A DNA stretch of 61,158 nucleotides from Pelosinus fermentans (GTDB taxonomy: Bacteria; Bacillota; Negativicutes; DSM-13327): NCBI GenBank assembly GCA_002434245.1, contig DJJR01000076.1, forward strand, positions 26,874-88,031. The letters run 5' to 3'. A model generated the notes under the pieces. That model was given only the letters and a program-made list of their open reading frames with translations. It had not been told where the DNA came from and did no database searches. The translations under genes were made by a program, and so were the position numbers. Position 1 is the first letter of the stretch; each line of letters begins with the position of its first letter. Below, piece by piece: positions 26,567 to 36,470 of this stretch.

Positions 26567-27636
26567 CACAAATCTCTCAAAATCAGTGGCGTTAACCTAT
26601 TAATATCAACTAACTCTATGTCATCGGGAACATTTTGCCCGTTGGTTACATATGAAAGTGACAGTGGAAACTGGTACAATAGATTCACAATAGTGCCAAT
26701 GTTTCGTGTTTCATCAATTTTGGTAAAAATGACTTTATGAGGTATACATATAGAAAATTTTTTTACAATATCTAATGCATCCTTATACTTAGTAGTAGCA
26801 CTTAATACTAAATATTTTTCAATCACATCATCAATATGTAAAAGCTTTGTCAACTCATCTAACTGCTCATCATTATGAGGACTTCGTCCAGCTGTATCTA
26901 TTAATATCAGCTGCTTGTCCTGATTACTATCTAATACCGCTTTAAGTTCATCAGCTGCATACACCACATGAATAGGTATCCCCATAATATCAGAATACGT
27001 CTTTAACTGCTCTACAGCAGAGATACGATAGGTATCAGCGGTTATTAGCGCAATTTGGTATCCATCTTGAATCGCAAATTTAGCTGCCAATTTTGCAATG
27101 GTAGTAGTCTTACCTACCCCTGTTGGTCCAAAAAACGCCACTATCTTTCTACCTTGTTCGGGGATTTTAATACCTTCTACACTTTTGAAACAAGTTTGGA
27201 TCTGTGTAATAAGCAGCTGTCTCAGCTCTGGGCTCTCAACGTCAAAATGCGAATAATCCATTGGTAAATCATTTATAATTTGTTCTGCAATCTTTATATC
27301 AATGTCATTATTCATTAACAGATCAAGAACAGAGGAATGTTCACTGCCTTGAGGCATTTTAGATATTACTTTTTCAAGTAAACTACGCATACTAGCAAGT
27401 TCAGATTGTACGGCAACCTCTTCTTCAACATAAGGCTCTGCCTTTTGAGGAGGTATAGTAGCAATGGAAGTATCAACAGCTGCTGTAACTTCCACCTCCT
27501 CCTTAGAAAAGAACCCCCAAAGACCGCCTTTACGAAATTTTCGTGTATGTAAAATAATAGCATCACGCCCCAAAGCACCTTTTGCCTGGGCGATAGCATT
27601 TTGCATAGAATCAGCAGTAAACACTCTAACTTTCAA
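26566..27636 (-). CDS. flhF: Flagellar GTPase FlhF
   Basis: A 356-residue SRP-type GTPase. A basic N-terminal region and helical N domain lead to the NG domain with [11 protein letters not shown] (170-180), ITADTYRISAVEQL and LIDTAGRSPHN. FlhF recruits early flagellar components to the assembly site and is antagonised by FlhG. TTG start immediately after flhA, with GGTGAGAG inside the flhA end. Confidence 0.95.
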   Translation of the reverse strand: MKVRVFTADSMQNAIAQAKGALGRDAIILHTRKFRKGGLWGFFSKEEVEVTAAVDTSIATIPPQKAEPYVEEEVAVQSELASMRSLLEKVISKMPQGSEHSSVLDLLMNNDIDIKIAEQIINDLPMDYSHFDVESPELRQLLITQIQTCFKSVEGIKIPEQGRKIVAFFGPTGVGKTTTIAKLAAKFAIQDGYQIALITADTYRISAVEQLKTYSDIMGIPIHVVYAADELKAVLDSNQDKQLILIDTAGRSPHNDEQLDELTKLLHIDDVIEKYLVLSATTKYKDALDIVKKFSICIPHKVIFTKIDETRNIGTIVNLLYQFPLSLSYVTNGQNVPDDIELVDINRLTPLILRDL

Positions 27637-29709
27637 TTATACTCTCACCATCCCTAATGATTGCACATCAACCTTAGTCTCTAGCTCCGCATAAGATAAA
27701 ACAATTAAATTAGGCACACTGCGTTCAACTAATTTGTAAAAATACGTTCTGATTGCAGGGCTGGTAAGAATAATGGGTTGATAACCGATGTTTGTTATTT
27801 TGGGCAATTCCTTTGATATACTCGATATAATGCTCTGCAGTACCTGTGGCTCAAGTACTACATAAGAACCACTTTCATTGCGCTGGACTGCACCTGCGAT
27901 AAGATTTTCCAGCTGCGGATCAACGGTTATGCAGGTTAGCATATTATTCTGCGCATACTGCCGCGATATTTGCCTAGCTAATGCATGACGCACATATTCT
28001 GTTAAAATATCAGTATCCTTAGTAAGTTGAGCGTAATCAGCCAATGTTTCAAAAATAGTCACCATATCTCGAATGGAGATTCGCTCATGCAATAATTTTG
28101 CTAACACTTTTTGAATATCGCCAATGGATAATAAGGCAGGCGTCAACTCTTCTACTACTGCAGGATTATGTTGTTTTACAGAATCAACTAAAGTCTGAAC
28201 TTCTTGACGGCCTAAGATTTCAAAAGCATAAGATTTGATAACTTCTGTTAAATGAGTGGCCAACACTGACACAGGATCTACTACCGTATATCCTGCAAGC
28301 TCAGCCTGTTCACGATTCGCCTCTTGAATCCATAAAGCTGGTAAACCAAAAGCCGGCTCTACTGTTTCAATCCCATTCACCTCTTCAAAAACAGTGCCTG
28401 AGTTCATCGCTAAATAATGATCTAATAATAATTCGCCTTTCGCGATCTCGATTCCTTTTAATTTTATTACATATACATTCGGTTTTAGTTGAATATTATC
28501 CCGAATGCGAATAGTAGGTACGATAAGTCCTAATTCTAGGGCGCATTGCCTACGAATCATAACTACCCGGTCTAATAAATCTCCCCCTTGAGAAATATCA
28601 ACCATCGGTATTAAACTATACCCAATCTCTAACTCCATTGTATCAATTTGTAATAATGATACAATGTTTTCTGGATTTCGAACTTCTTCATTTTCCTTTT
28701 CCTCTAAATCCGTCTCTTGTGAATCTTGTTTATATTGAATTGTCTTTTTCAATATATAACCAACTGCAAAAGAAATAAAACCAAGACTTATAAAGGGAAT
28801 TAGAGGTAAACCTGGAACAAACCCCATCACTGCCAATACCCCTGCAACAATAAAAAATACTCGTGGATTCGTAAAGATCTGTCCTACAAGATCGTGACCT
28901 AAATTGGATTCTGATGCAGCTCTTGTTACTACGATACCTGTTGCTGTGGATATTAAAAGCGCGGGAATCTGGTTCACTAATCCTTCCCCTACCGTCAACA
29001 ATGTGTAACTATGTAAGGCTTCTAACACGCCTAAATCCCGCTGAACCATACCGATGATGAAACCACCAACGATATTAATCACAATAATAATGATTGCTGC
29101 TATCGCATCACCTTTGACGAACTTACTGGCACCATCCATAGCACCATAAAAATCAGCTTCCCGCTGAATCTTAACGCGGCGCTGCCGCGCTTCATTATCG
29201 GTAATGGCACCAGAATTCAAGTCAGCATCAATGCTCATTTGTTTACCAGGCATAGCATCCAATGTAAATCTGGCAGCAACCTCGGCAACACGCTCAGAGC
29301 CCTTAGTAATTACTAAGAATTGTATAATAATGAGAATAACAAACACAATAAAACCAACGATGGCATTCCCACCGACAACAAAATTACCAAATGCCATAAT
29401 CACTTCACCAGCATAACCATCCAGCAAAATAAGCCGGGTAGAAGATACATTCAGCGCTAAACGAAATAAGGTGGTAATCAATAATAAAGAAGGAAACACT
29501 GAAAATTGCAATGGTTCTACATTGTAAACAGCAATCATTACAATCACAAGAGCCAAGGAAATATTTAACGCTAATAATAAATCTAATAAGAATGTTGGCA
29601 AAGGAATGATCATCATAATAACAATGGTGATAATTCCAAGGGCTACTATAATATCACTATATTTAGTTAGTTTACTTAAACCTGGAAAAGGCGATGTTTG
29701 CGTAGCCAT
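27637..29709 (-). CDS. flhA: Flagellar export gate protein FlhA
   Basis: 690 residues, the full length of the family. Seven to eight membrane helices occupy the first 330 residues, including the conserved cytoplasmic FHIPEP-type loop region (GKQMSIDADLNSGAITDNEARQRR spans about 154-178). A large C-terminal cytoplasmic domain (from about 350) docks chaperone-substrate complexes. It forms the export gate ring with FlhB and FliPQR. ATG with AAGGAG upstream. Confidence 0.97.
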   Translation of the reverse strand: MATQTSPFPGLSKLTKYSDIIVALGIITIVIMMIIPLPTFLLDLLLALNISLALVIVMIAVYNVEPLQFSVFPSLLLITTLFRLALNVSSTRLILLDGYAGEVIMAFGNFVVGGNAIVGFIVFVILIIIQFLVITKGSERVAEVAARFTLDAMPGKQMSIDADLNSGAITDNEARQRRVKIQREADFYGAMDGASKFVKGDAIAAIIIIVINIVGGFIIGMVQRDLGVLEALHSYTLLTVGEGLVNQIPALLISTATGIVVTRAASESNLGHDLVGQIFTNPRVFFIVAGVLAVMGFVPGLPLIPFISLGFISFAVGYILKKTIQYKQDSQETDLEEKENEEVRNPENIVSLLQIDTMELEIGYSLIPMVDISQGGDLLDRVVMIRRQCALELGLIVPTIRIRDNIQLKPNVYVIKLKGIEIAKGELLLDHYLAMNSGTVFEEVNGIETVEPAFGLPALWIQEANREQAELAGYTVVDPVSVLATHLTEVIKSYAFEILGRQEVQTLVDSVKQHNPAVVEELTPALLSIGDIQKVLAKLLHERISIRDMVTIFETLADYAQLTKDTDILTEYVRHALARQISRQYAQNNMLTCITVDPQLENLIAGAVQRNESGSYVVLEPQVLQSIISSISKELPKITNIGYQPIILTSPAIRTYFYKLVERSVPNLIVLSYAELETKVDVQSLGMVRV

Positions 29710-29728
29710 TTTTTACTCCTTCTACAAC

Positions 29729-30877
29729 TTAGGACAAGCGTTTTTTTAATTTATAAACATATGCTAAAACTTCTGCAACAGCTTGATATAATTCTGGCGG
29801 TACAGGATAACCAATATCCACTGCGGCATATAAAGCTCTTGCTAAAACTTTATTCTCAACAATTATTACTTTATTTTCTTTGGCAATCTCTTTAATTCTT
29901 TGGGCAATTAGATCTTGGCCTTTTGCTACGACAATGGGAGCCGCCATGGCTTTTTCATATTTTAAGGCAACAGCAAAGTGAGTAGGATTGGTTACAATGA
30001 CATCTGCTTTTGGAACTTCCTGCATCATACGCTGCATGGACATTGCTCGCTGTCGCTGTTTTATTTTCCCTTTAATCAGTGGGTCACCTTCGGATTGCTT
30101 AAATTCCTGTTTAATATCATCTTTACTCATCTTTAAACTTTCCTTGTGCTCCCACCATTGATAAAAATAATCAAATGCAGCCAAGACAAGCATTACTGCA
30201 CTAATTTGAAATACCAGATTTAAAATTAAGGATGCTGCTAAATGTAACGAATCAATGAGTTCAGCACTGATTAAGCCAGGAATCTGCTCAATTTGCTTTC
30301 TCATAAATCGATATATAAAGTAGCCGATAATGGTTATTTTTAATAACGATTTTACGAGTTCCACTAATGAGCGTTTTGAAAATAAACGTCCAAATCCTGT
30401 AATAGGGTTAAGTTTGCTAAGTTTAGGCATAAGAGGCTCAAAAGAAAAAAGAAAGCCAACTTGAATAAAATTAATCGTTAATGACACAATCAAGATCACA
30501 CACATAACTGGCAATGCTGTCTTAATAAACACGATAGCAAAGCCAAGGAATATTTCCCGAATGGAATTAATCGTCATATCGGCTATTGCAACATTAGAAA
30601 AACTAAGTTGCATGTATCTCGTAAGCTCATCATAAATATAAGAACCTATTAACTTTAATGTAAAAAATGCTGCTAAAATAATAAATACCGAGTTAACTTC
30701 CGTACTTTTAGCAACTTGTCCTTTTTGACGAGCTTCTCCCTTTCGCTTAGCTGTAGCCTCTTCTGTTTTTTCTCCGGCAAACAGCTGCAAATCGAAAGAT
30801 ACACTCTTAGAAAAGGGCTGTAACTGTGCTTTGTTAAAACATGGAAAGGAATCGGAAAATATCTTTATACATCCCAT
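29729..30877 (-). CDS. flhB: Flagellar export switch protein FlhB
   Basis: 382 residues with four membrane helices and the cytoplasmic domain containing the autocleavage motif NPTH at 297-300, which switches export from hook to filament substrates. Relative to other FlhB proteins it has an N-terminal extension of about 35 residues before GEKTEEATAKRKGEARQKG. The ATG at 30877 has GGAG eight bases upstream and overlaps fliR by 44 bp. A shorter protein starting near the GEKTEE region cannot be excluded, but no good ribosome site is visible there. Confidence 0.94.
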   Translation of the reverse strand: MGCIKIFSDSFPCFNKAQLQPFSKSVSFDLQLFAGEKTEEATAKRKGEARQKGQVAKSTEVNSVFIILAAFFTLKLIGSYIYDELTRYMQLSFSNVAIADMTINSIREIFLGFAIVFIKTALPVMCVILIVSLTINFIQVGFLFSFEPLMPKLSKLNPITGFGRLFSKRSLVELVKSLLKITIIGYFIYRFMRKQIEQIPGLISAELIDSLHLAASLILNLVFQISAVMLVLAAFDYFYQWWEHKESLKMSKDDIKQEFKQSEGDPLIKGKIKQRQRAMSMQRMMQEVPKADVIVTNPTHFAVALKYEKAMAAPIVVAKGQDLIAQRIKEIAKENKVIIVENKVLARALYAAVDIGYPVPPELYQAVAEVLAYVYKLKKRLS

Positions 30878-31610
30878 TAAACGCCATCTCCAAAAAAAAT
30901 ATATAAAAAGGTAATGCTAAAGATAGAACAAATAAACCGACAAGAATTTTCCCTGGTACACCAACCACAAATATATTCATTTGCGGCATCGTACGGGCCA
31001 AAATACCAAGAGCCACATCCGTTATTACCACCGAAATAAGTATAGGCAAACTAATTTTCATGGCGATAATAAAAGTACCTCCCACCATATCAACTACAAA
31101 ATTTGTTAGAGCCGCTTTAACTACCACACCAGTGACTGGCATTAACTTAAAACTGACAAACAAAGCAGATAGTAACACATGATGCCCATTTGTTGCTAGA
31201 AAAATAATCAACGCCAGCATATGCTTGAAGTTACCAACTAAAGGTACTTGACCGCCAGATTGGGGATCAATAATATTAACAACCCCAAATCCAATCTGCA
31301 TGTCCAGTAATTGTCCTGCCATTTGTATAGCAGAAAAAACCAATGAACTTAAAAAGCCTATGGTTAATCCGATAAGAAGCTCTCCTATTACCATAAACAT
31401 GTAAGGAAGGAAATCATTAGGTATTACAGCACTATCATTAAAAACGATCGGAAATAATATATAGGTAAGGATTAATGACAAACCAGCTTTGATACTAACT
31501 GGAATGTTTCGGCTGCCAAAGATAGGAGTCATCATGAAGATGCCAGTTATACGAACAAAAATTAACAAGAAAAAAGCTACTTGATTTTGCAGAAGTGCAA
31601 AAAGATCCAC
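30834..31610 (-). CDS. fliR: Flagellar export protein FliR
   Basis: 258 residues, about six to seven hydrophobic helices, with FVRITGIFMMTPIFGSRNIP near the start and QMAGQLLDMQIGFG in the middle, both typical of FliR. It completes the FliPQR export channel. GTG start with GGAG seven to nine bases upstream. Its 3' end overlaps flhB, which suggests tight coupling. Confidence 0.96.
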   Translation of the reverse strand: MDLFALLQNQVAFFLLIFVRITGIFMMTPIFGSRNIPVSIKAGLSLILTYILFPIVFNDSAVIPNDFLPYMFMVIGELLIGLTIGFLSSLVFSAIQMAGQLLDMQIGFGVVNIIDPQSGGQVPLVGNFKHMLALIIFLATNGHHVLLSALFVSFKLMPVTGVVVKAALTNFVVDMVGGTFIIAMKISLPILISVVITDVALGILARTMPQMNIFVVGVPGKILVGLFVLSLALPFYIFFLEMAFNGMYKDIFRFLSMF

Positions 31611-31628
31611 AAATAATTACTCCTTACG

Positions 31629-31898
31629 TTAACGTACCAAGTTTGGTAGGTTGATAAAAATCTCGCGAGTATAATCAACCATCAAACTTAACATCCACGG
31701 GCCAAAGACCAATATTGCGATAAAAATTGCTATAATTTTAGGAATAAATACCAAGGTTTGCTCTTGAATCTGAGTAGTCGCTTGAAAAATACTTACTAAA
31801 ATCCCCACTAACAAACCTAATCCTAACATGGGAGCAGCAATCAGCATTACCATGGTTAATGCCTCACGACCAATTTGTATTGCTAAATCACCTGACAT
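31629..31898 (-). CDS. fliQ: Flagellar export protein FliQ
   Basis: An 89-residue protein with two membrane helices and the family residues REALTMVMLIAAPMLGLGL and TQIQEQTLVFIPKI. It is part of the FliPQR channel. Strong AAAGGAGG site in front of the ATG. Confidence 0.96.
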   Translation of the reverse strand: MSGDLAIQIGREALTMVMLIAAPMLGLGLLVGILVSIFQATTQIQEQTLVFIPKIIAIFIAILVFGPWMLSLMVDYTREIFINLPNLVR

Positions 31899-31908
31899 AT
31901 TTCCTCCT

Positions 31909-32673
31909 TTAGTGGAAACTATTAATTAATGAGAGAACAATCAAGTGCCAACCATCCACTAAGATAAATAATAATAACTTAAATGGCAGAGAGATCATGA
32001 CTGGAGGCAGCATCATCATCCCCATGGACATCAATGTGCTTGCAACCACCATATCAATAACAATGAAAGGAATATAAATCAAAAATCCTATTTGAAATGC
32101 CGTCTTTAGCTCACTAATTATGAAAGAAGGTATTAACGTAGTTGTCGGAACATCCTCTGGTGAATTAGGCCGAACACCTTCTGATAAATTTACAAACAAA
32201 GCCAAATCATTTTCCCGTGTTTGCTTAAACATAAACTCACGCATTGGTTTTAAAACTTCCGTCATTGCTGCTTCCTGAGTAATGCTGCCAGCTAAATATG
32301 GCTGCAGCCCATTTTGATTTGACTGCTCAAGATAGGGAGACATTGTAAAAAAAGTTAAAAATAATGCCATACCAACCAGAACTTGATTTGGCGGCATTTG
32401 TTGTGTTGCAAGAGCACTGCGCAGAAAAGATAAGACAACAATGATGCGTGTAAATGAGGTCATCATAATCAAAATTGAAGGAGCTAAGGTTAATACCGTC
32501 ATCGTAAGTAAAATCTGCAAACTAAGCGCAACATCCTTAGGCTCAGTAGCAGCCCCTACTTCAACATTAATATTAGGAAGAGGAACTAAAGGTGCGGCAT
32601 CTGCCAATGCTGGTATAACAAATAAACTAATGAAAACAGTAACAACAATCATAGCATTTCGAATTTTAGCCAC
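31909..32673 (-). CDS. fliP: Flagellar export protein FliP
   Basis: 254 residues, with a cleavable-type signal sequence (about 1-27), four further membrane helices and the FliP patterns MMTSFTRIIVVLSFLRSALA and PFIVIDMVVASTLMSMGMMM. It forms the core of the export channel. GTG start immediately after the fliO stop; the ribosome site lies in the fliO end. Confidence 0.96.
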   Translation of the reverse strand: MAKIRNAMIVVTVFISLFVIPALADAAPLVPLPNINVEVGAATEPKDVALSLQILLTMTVLTLAPSILIMMTSFTRIIVVLSFLRSALATQQMPPNQVLVGMALFLTFFTMSPYLEQSNQNGLQPYLAGSITQEAAMTEVLKPMREFMFKQTRENDLALFVNLSEGVRPNSPEDVPTTTLIPSFIISELKTAFQIGFLIYIPFIVIDMVVASTLMSMGMMMLPPVMISLPFKLLLFILVDGWHLIVLSLINSFH

Positions 32674-33243
32674 TTACCTCTTCCCACTTTCATGTTTTTG
32701 TTTACTCTGCAAATCACCAAAAGCAGTAGGAAAAGTTTGTGAAAATCGTTGCAGAGAAGCAAGCTGCTTTTGAAAAATAGTATCGAATTGATTTATGGGT
32801 ACTGTTAATTCTTCTTGTTCTGCTTTCATTTTTTCAATTTCCTCGGGGTTTGTTATTTCCTGCAATACAGTAATCACATGATCAGTAACACCCAGCACCA
32901 AAAATTTCCCTGCAATTTCCACTGTATAAACAGCTCGATTTGCACCAAATGATAATGTATTAATGACTCTACTACTGCCACTAGCAGATAAGCTTCCCAA
33001 TTTTTTTCCTAAAAAACGGGAAGCGAAATATGCAAGACCAATAACAGCTGCAAAGGTTATTAGTAAAGAAAAAACATAAGAAACCGTAGAAATCCAAGAC
33101 GTTGAAGTCGCAGGCTTAGGCTCCTGGTATTGTAAATAATCGCCATTGGATTCTGCCGCATAAACTTGTCCATTAAAAAAGATTCCAATGCAAAATAGCA
33201 GTAGGAAAATCCTCCAAAAAACTCGATATTTGTTCTTATTCAT
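32674..33243 (-). CDS. fliO: Flagellar biosynthetic protein FliO
   Basis: 189 residues. An N-terminal hydrophobic segment resembling a signal peptide is followed by a second membrane helix (about 50-72, ending YFASRFLGKKLG). A soluble domain with GKFLVLGVTDHVITVL is the usual FliO core. FliO assists FliP oligomer assembly. The long charged tail (from about 135) is variable. The ribosome site is weak, suggesting coupling to cheY. Confidence 0.87.
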   Translation of the reverse strand: MNKNKYRVFWRIFLLLFCIGIFFNGQVYAAESNGDYLQYQEPKPATSTSWISTVSYVFSLLITFAAVIGLAYFASRFLGKKLGSLSASGSSRVINTLSFGANRAVYTVEIAGKFLVLGVTDHVITVLQEITNPEEIEKMKAEQEELTVPINQFDTIFQKQLASLQRFSQTFPTAFGDLQSKQKHESGKR

Positions 33244-33245
33244 TA

Positions 33246-33608
33246 TTAACCAACCGCTTTGCGAACAGCTTCCAATACTCGATCTGGCTGAAAAGGCTTA
33301 ACAATAAAATCGCGAGCACCTGCCTGAATCGCTTCAACAACCATTGCTTGTTGACCCATAGCACTACACATAATGACTTTTGCATTAGGATCAATTTTTT
33401 TAATTTCTTTCACTGCAGTGATACCATCCATTTCTGGCATAGTAATATCCATCGTCGTAAGATCTGGTTTTAGTTCCTGGTACTTTTCCAACGCCTTTAC
33501 TCCATTTTCCGCTTCACCTACGATCTCATATCCATTTTTACTCAAAATATCTTTAACCATCATACGCATAAATGCAGCATCATCAACAATCAATACTCTA
33601 GTCGCCAT
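33246..33608 (-). CDS. cheY: Chemotaxis response regulator CheY
   Basis: A 120-residue single receiver domain. The acidic pair is in VDDAAFMR, the phospho-acceptor is Asp54, Ser82 stands at the Thr/Ser position and Lys104 lies in VKPF. CheY-P, made by CheA, binds the FliM/FliY switch complex. Its gene lies directly after fliY, as in Bacillus, which matches dephosphorylation by FliY and CheC. Confidence 0.96.
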   Translation of the reverse strand: MATRVLIVDDAAFMRMMVKDILSKNGYEIVGEAENGVKALEKYQELKPDLTTMDITMPEMDGITAVKEIKKIDPNAKVIMCSAMGQQAMVVEAIQAGARDFIVKPFQPDRVLEAVRKAVG

Positions 33609-33657
33609 TTTTTTATCTCCTCCTGATTACTCTATTATCCATTATCAACAATCATAA

Positions 33658-34770
33658 CTATTGTAAACTATAGGTCCGCTCTAGTGGACTTATAATATCA
33701 GTAATTCTTACACCAAAATTTTCATCTATTACTACAACTTCCCCCTTGGCAATCAGCTTACCATTCACTAGAATGTCTACAGGCTCACCAGCTAGTTTAT
33801 CCAGCTCTACTACTGAACCAGGTGCCAATTCTAGAATGTCACGAATTAATTTACGAGTTCTGCCAAGTTCTACCGTCACTTGTAATGGCACATCCATAAT
33901 AAGATCAATATTCGTATCCGTGACCGGCATCGTCCCCTGTACTAAAGGAGCAAATTGTACAGGTTGTACATTAACAGGCTGTATGTGCTGTTTTGCGACT
34001 GAAGCAGCTGCCACTTGCTGCTGGGCTTTTGCAGTCTGGGCTTGAGATGCTGATGTATCTGCAGTCTTGGGAGCTTCTGCAACTGGCGCAGCTGCTGGTG
34101 GTGGCTGTACGGCATTCATAAGACTGTCTACCATTTCTTTTGCTACATCAATCGGTAAAATTTGCATAATTTCACTATCAATTAAATCTTCAACTTCCAT
34201 ACGAAAAGCGACACGAACAATGTTGTCATCGGTTCCAACAGCATTCGAAATGCTGGAAGCAACTGCAAAATCAATCAAATTAACATTGGGCGGAGCAATG
34301 TCTATTTTCTTCCGGAACATAGTTGACATGGAGGTCGCTACGCCACCCATCATCTGATTCATAGCCTCACTCACAGCACTCATGTATAATTCATTTAATT
34401 CGGTAGGTGGATTGAGTCCGTCCCCTCCCATCATTAAATCTGCAATAATTAATGCGTCTTGTTCTCGAATCGCTAACACATTAGTCCCTACAATGCCATG
34501 TGTATAGCCAACTTCAATAACCAAGTACGGCAAAGGATATTGCCCCTTGATCTCTTCTAAATTGGAAACGGATACACGTGGTGTAGTAATAGATACCCGG
34601 CGTCCAAGCAATACAGACAATGTAGTTGCCGCACTTCCCATAGAAATATTACCAATTTCACCAAGGGCATCTTGTTCCATTGCGGATAACTCAGGTGTTG
34701 AAGAGGATGAAGTAGCTTCTCCCCTTAGTAAGGCATCAATCTCGTCTTGGGATAGAAAGCCTTCAGTCAT
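33658..34770 (-). CDS. fliY: Flagellar switch/CheY-P phosphatase FliY (FliN-type)
   Basis: About 370 residues. An N-terminal FliM-like peptide (FLSQDEIDALL) is followed by a CheC-like domain with two phosphatase helices (GEIGNISMGSAATTLS and SEAMNQMMGGVATS). A Pro/Ala/Gln-rich linker (about 215-270) leads to the C-terminal SpoA/FliN domain (DVPLQVTVELGRT to the end). It is both a C-ring component and a phosphatase. The ATG at 34770 overlaps the fliM end by 8 bp and has GGAG nine bases upstream. Confidence 0.95.
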   Translation of the reverse strand: MTEGFLSQDEIDALLRGEATSSSSTPELSAMEQDALGEIGNISMGSAATTLSVLLGRRVSITTPRVSVSNLEEIKGQYPLPYLVIEVGYTHGIVGTNVLAIREQDALIIADLMMGGDGLNPPTELNELYMSAVSEAMNQMMGGVATSMSTMFRKKIDIAPPNVNLIDFAVASSISNAVGTDDNIVRVAFRMEVEDLIDSEIMQILPIDVAKEMVDSLMNAVQPPPAAAPVAEAPKTADTSASQAQTAKAQQQVAAASVAKQHIQPVNVQPVQFAPLVQGTMPVTDTNIDLIMDVPLQVTVELGRTRKLIRDILELAPGSVVELDKLAGEPVDILVNGKLIAKGEVVVIDENFGVRITDIISPLERTYSLQ

Positions 34771-35767
34771 AATTTTCATCTCCTTCTGAAATTACTTGTG
34801 TTATTTGTAATGCAACCTTATGTCCTGAGAGTCCTGGCTTCCCTCTAAACTTTTCGCGTTGACCTACAATTACATTCAGATCATTTTCTATCTTACTCTC
34901 TAACTGCAATACATCATTCACTACTAAACCTAATAATTCCTGCACAGTAACCGTCGTTCTTCCTAATTCCACATATAGAGGAATAAAAGCTTTTTCTAGC
35001 TTACGCTGTATTGCATTAATATGCTCAGGCAATGCTTGTTTCGCAACGGAAGAAGCAACCCAGTAGGTAGTCGTCAATTTCGACATGATGGGTTCAAGCA
35101 CTAGATACGGAATACAAATATTAACGAGTCCTTCTACCTGACCAATCTTTACATGTAATGTAATAATAACGACCATATCATTAGGCGGAACAATTTGAGT
35201 AAATTGAGGATTGGATTCGATAATTTCTAACTTAGGCTCAATTGCAACCACTTGCTTCCAAGCGTCTGAAAAACATTCCAGTGTTTTGTTTATTACTCTT
35301 TTAACAATCGCTTCTTCAATGTCAGTTAATGATCGTGTTTTGGCGGGAGGCAAGCCGGGACCGCCAAACAAGCGATCAATAATTGAAAAAATCACATTCG
35401 GATTTAGCTCCAAAATTGCATTCCCTTTGAGAGGGCGCATTTGAAACACACCGATAACACTTGGATTCGGTAATGAACGAATAAATTCTTCATACGTTAA
35501 TTGATCAACAGAAGCTACATCAATATGTACAAGCGTCCGAAGATGTGCGGAAAGGTAAGTGTTCATAAGACGAGCAAAATTTTCATGCAGCATATATAAG
35601 GTACGAATTTGGTCCTTAGAAAATTTATCTGGGCGCTTAAAATCATATACTTTTATTTTTCTTTGTTTCTGCTCATCTTTTATTTCTTCGGCTGATACTA
35701 CACCTGTAGATAATGCAGATAACAGATCATCAATTTCAGATTGGGATAACACATCTGAACCTGCCAA
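34763..35767 (-). CDS. fliM: Flagellar motor switch protein FliM
   Basis: 334 residues with the N-terminal CheY-P binding peptide (VLSQSEIDDLLSAL), the middle CheC-like domain including GGPGLPPAKTR, and the C-terminal SpoA domain binding FliN/FliY. TTG start with AAAGGAG in front. It is translationally coupled to fliY. Confidence 0.97.
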   Translation of the reverse strand: MAGSDVLSQSEIDDLLSALSTGVVSAEEIKDEQKQRKIKVYDFKRPDKFSKDQIRTLYMLHENFARLMNTYLSAHLRTLVHIDVASVDQLTYEEFIRSLPNPSVIGVFQMRPLKGNAILELNPNVIFSIIDRLFGGPGLPPAKTRSLTDIEEAIVKRVINKTLECFSDAWKQVVAIEPKLEIIESNPQFTQIVPPNDMVVIITLHVKIGQVEGLVNICIPYLVLEPIMSKLTTTYWVASSVAKQALPEHINAIQRKLEKAFIPLYVELGRTTVTVQELLGLVVNDVLQLESKIENDLNVIVGQREKFRGKPGLSGHKVALQITQVISEGDENYD

Positions 35768-35825
35768 TACGTTCTCTCCTTTCCACTACTCTATTACATA
35801 TTATAATACGGCATACATTCTAAAT

Positions 35826-36305
35826 CTACTGCAAAACAAAATTGGTAATATATACGTCATAGACGCGGTCATCACCAAAAGACTTATTAATTTCATTTTT
35901 CAAAAGTTCTTTTAACTGTTCTTGCTTAAGAGGATCAAAATCTTCGATTTTTAAAGATCGTAATACATAAACAGCTGTATCTGCAAGTTTGATTTCTTCC
36001 GGTGAAGGCATTTTGCCAGTAGCAGCTGCAGTAGCAGCCTTTTTGTCAGGTCTTAACTCTACAATAAGTCCAATTTTCAAGTAACGTCCACTACTTGCAC
36101 CGCCAATATTAATCAGCAGCCCATCTTTTGCATCACCCAACTTTACAAAAACACCTGGTTCACGTTGGGAAGATTTCTTATCCACCGCTTTATCAGCAAC
36201 AATTTTAGTCGCAATAAAGTAGGAAATTCCCCCAGCCAATAATAAACCAAACACAATCATCCCTACCATAAGCATCATCGGAAACTTCTTTTGACCATCA
36301 GCCAC
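35826..36305 (-). CDS. fliL: Flagellar basal body-associated protein FliL
   Basis: 159 residues with one membrane helix (about 10-32) and an extracytoplasmic stomatin-like FliL domain ending in DVYITNFVLQ. It associates with the stator and helps motor torque. GTG start after a GGGGGTG site. It follows a 165-bp gap after flbD; in many relatives motA and motB occupy that gap. Confidence 0.93.
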   Translation of the reverse strand: MADGQKKFPMMLMVGMIVFGLLLAGGISYFIATKIVADKAVDKKSSQREPGVFVKLGDAKDGLLINIGGASSGRYLKIGLIVELRPDKKAATAAATGKMPSPEEIKLADTAVYVLRSLKIEDFDPLKQEQLKELLKNEINKSFGDDRVYDVYITNFVLQ

Positions 36306-36470
36306 TGTTACACCCCCATTTTAGACTACACATTCAGTTAACTTAATACTAATATATTTAACTACAAACTCTTACTACTTATCCTTTAACTTATTAAAAT
36401 GACAATAAACCTTTTATTTATCATATAATTTTCATTCGTGATAAAAAGATCATATCTTTAGTAATGATAT
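36306..36470. other. Gap between flbD and fliL without motA/motB
   Basis: 165 bp of AT-rich sequence. On the minus strand a small hairpin (AAAGAT/ATCTTT, 36447-36462) followed by a T run sits just past flbD and could be a weak terminator. TTGTCA about 18 bp before TAAGTA is a poor promoter candidate for fliL. I find no motA or motB remnant in any frame I read. Confidence 0.4.
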
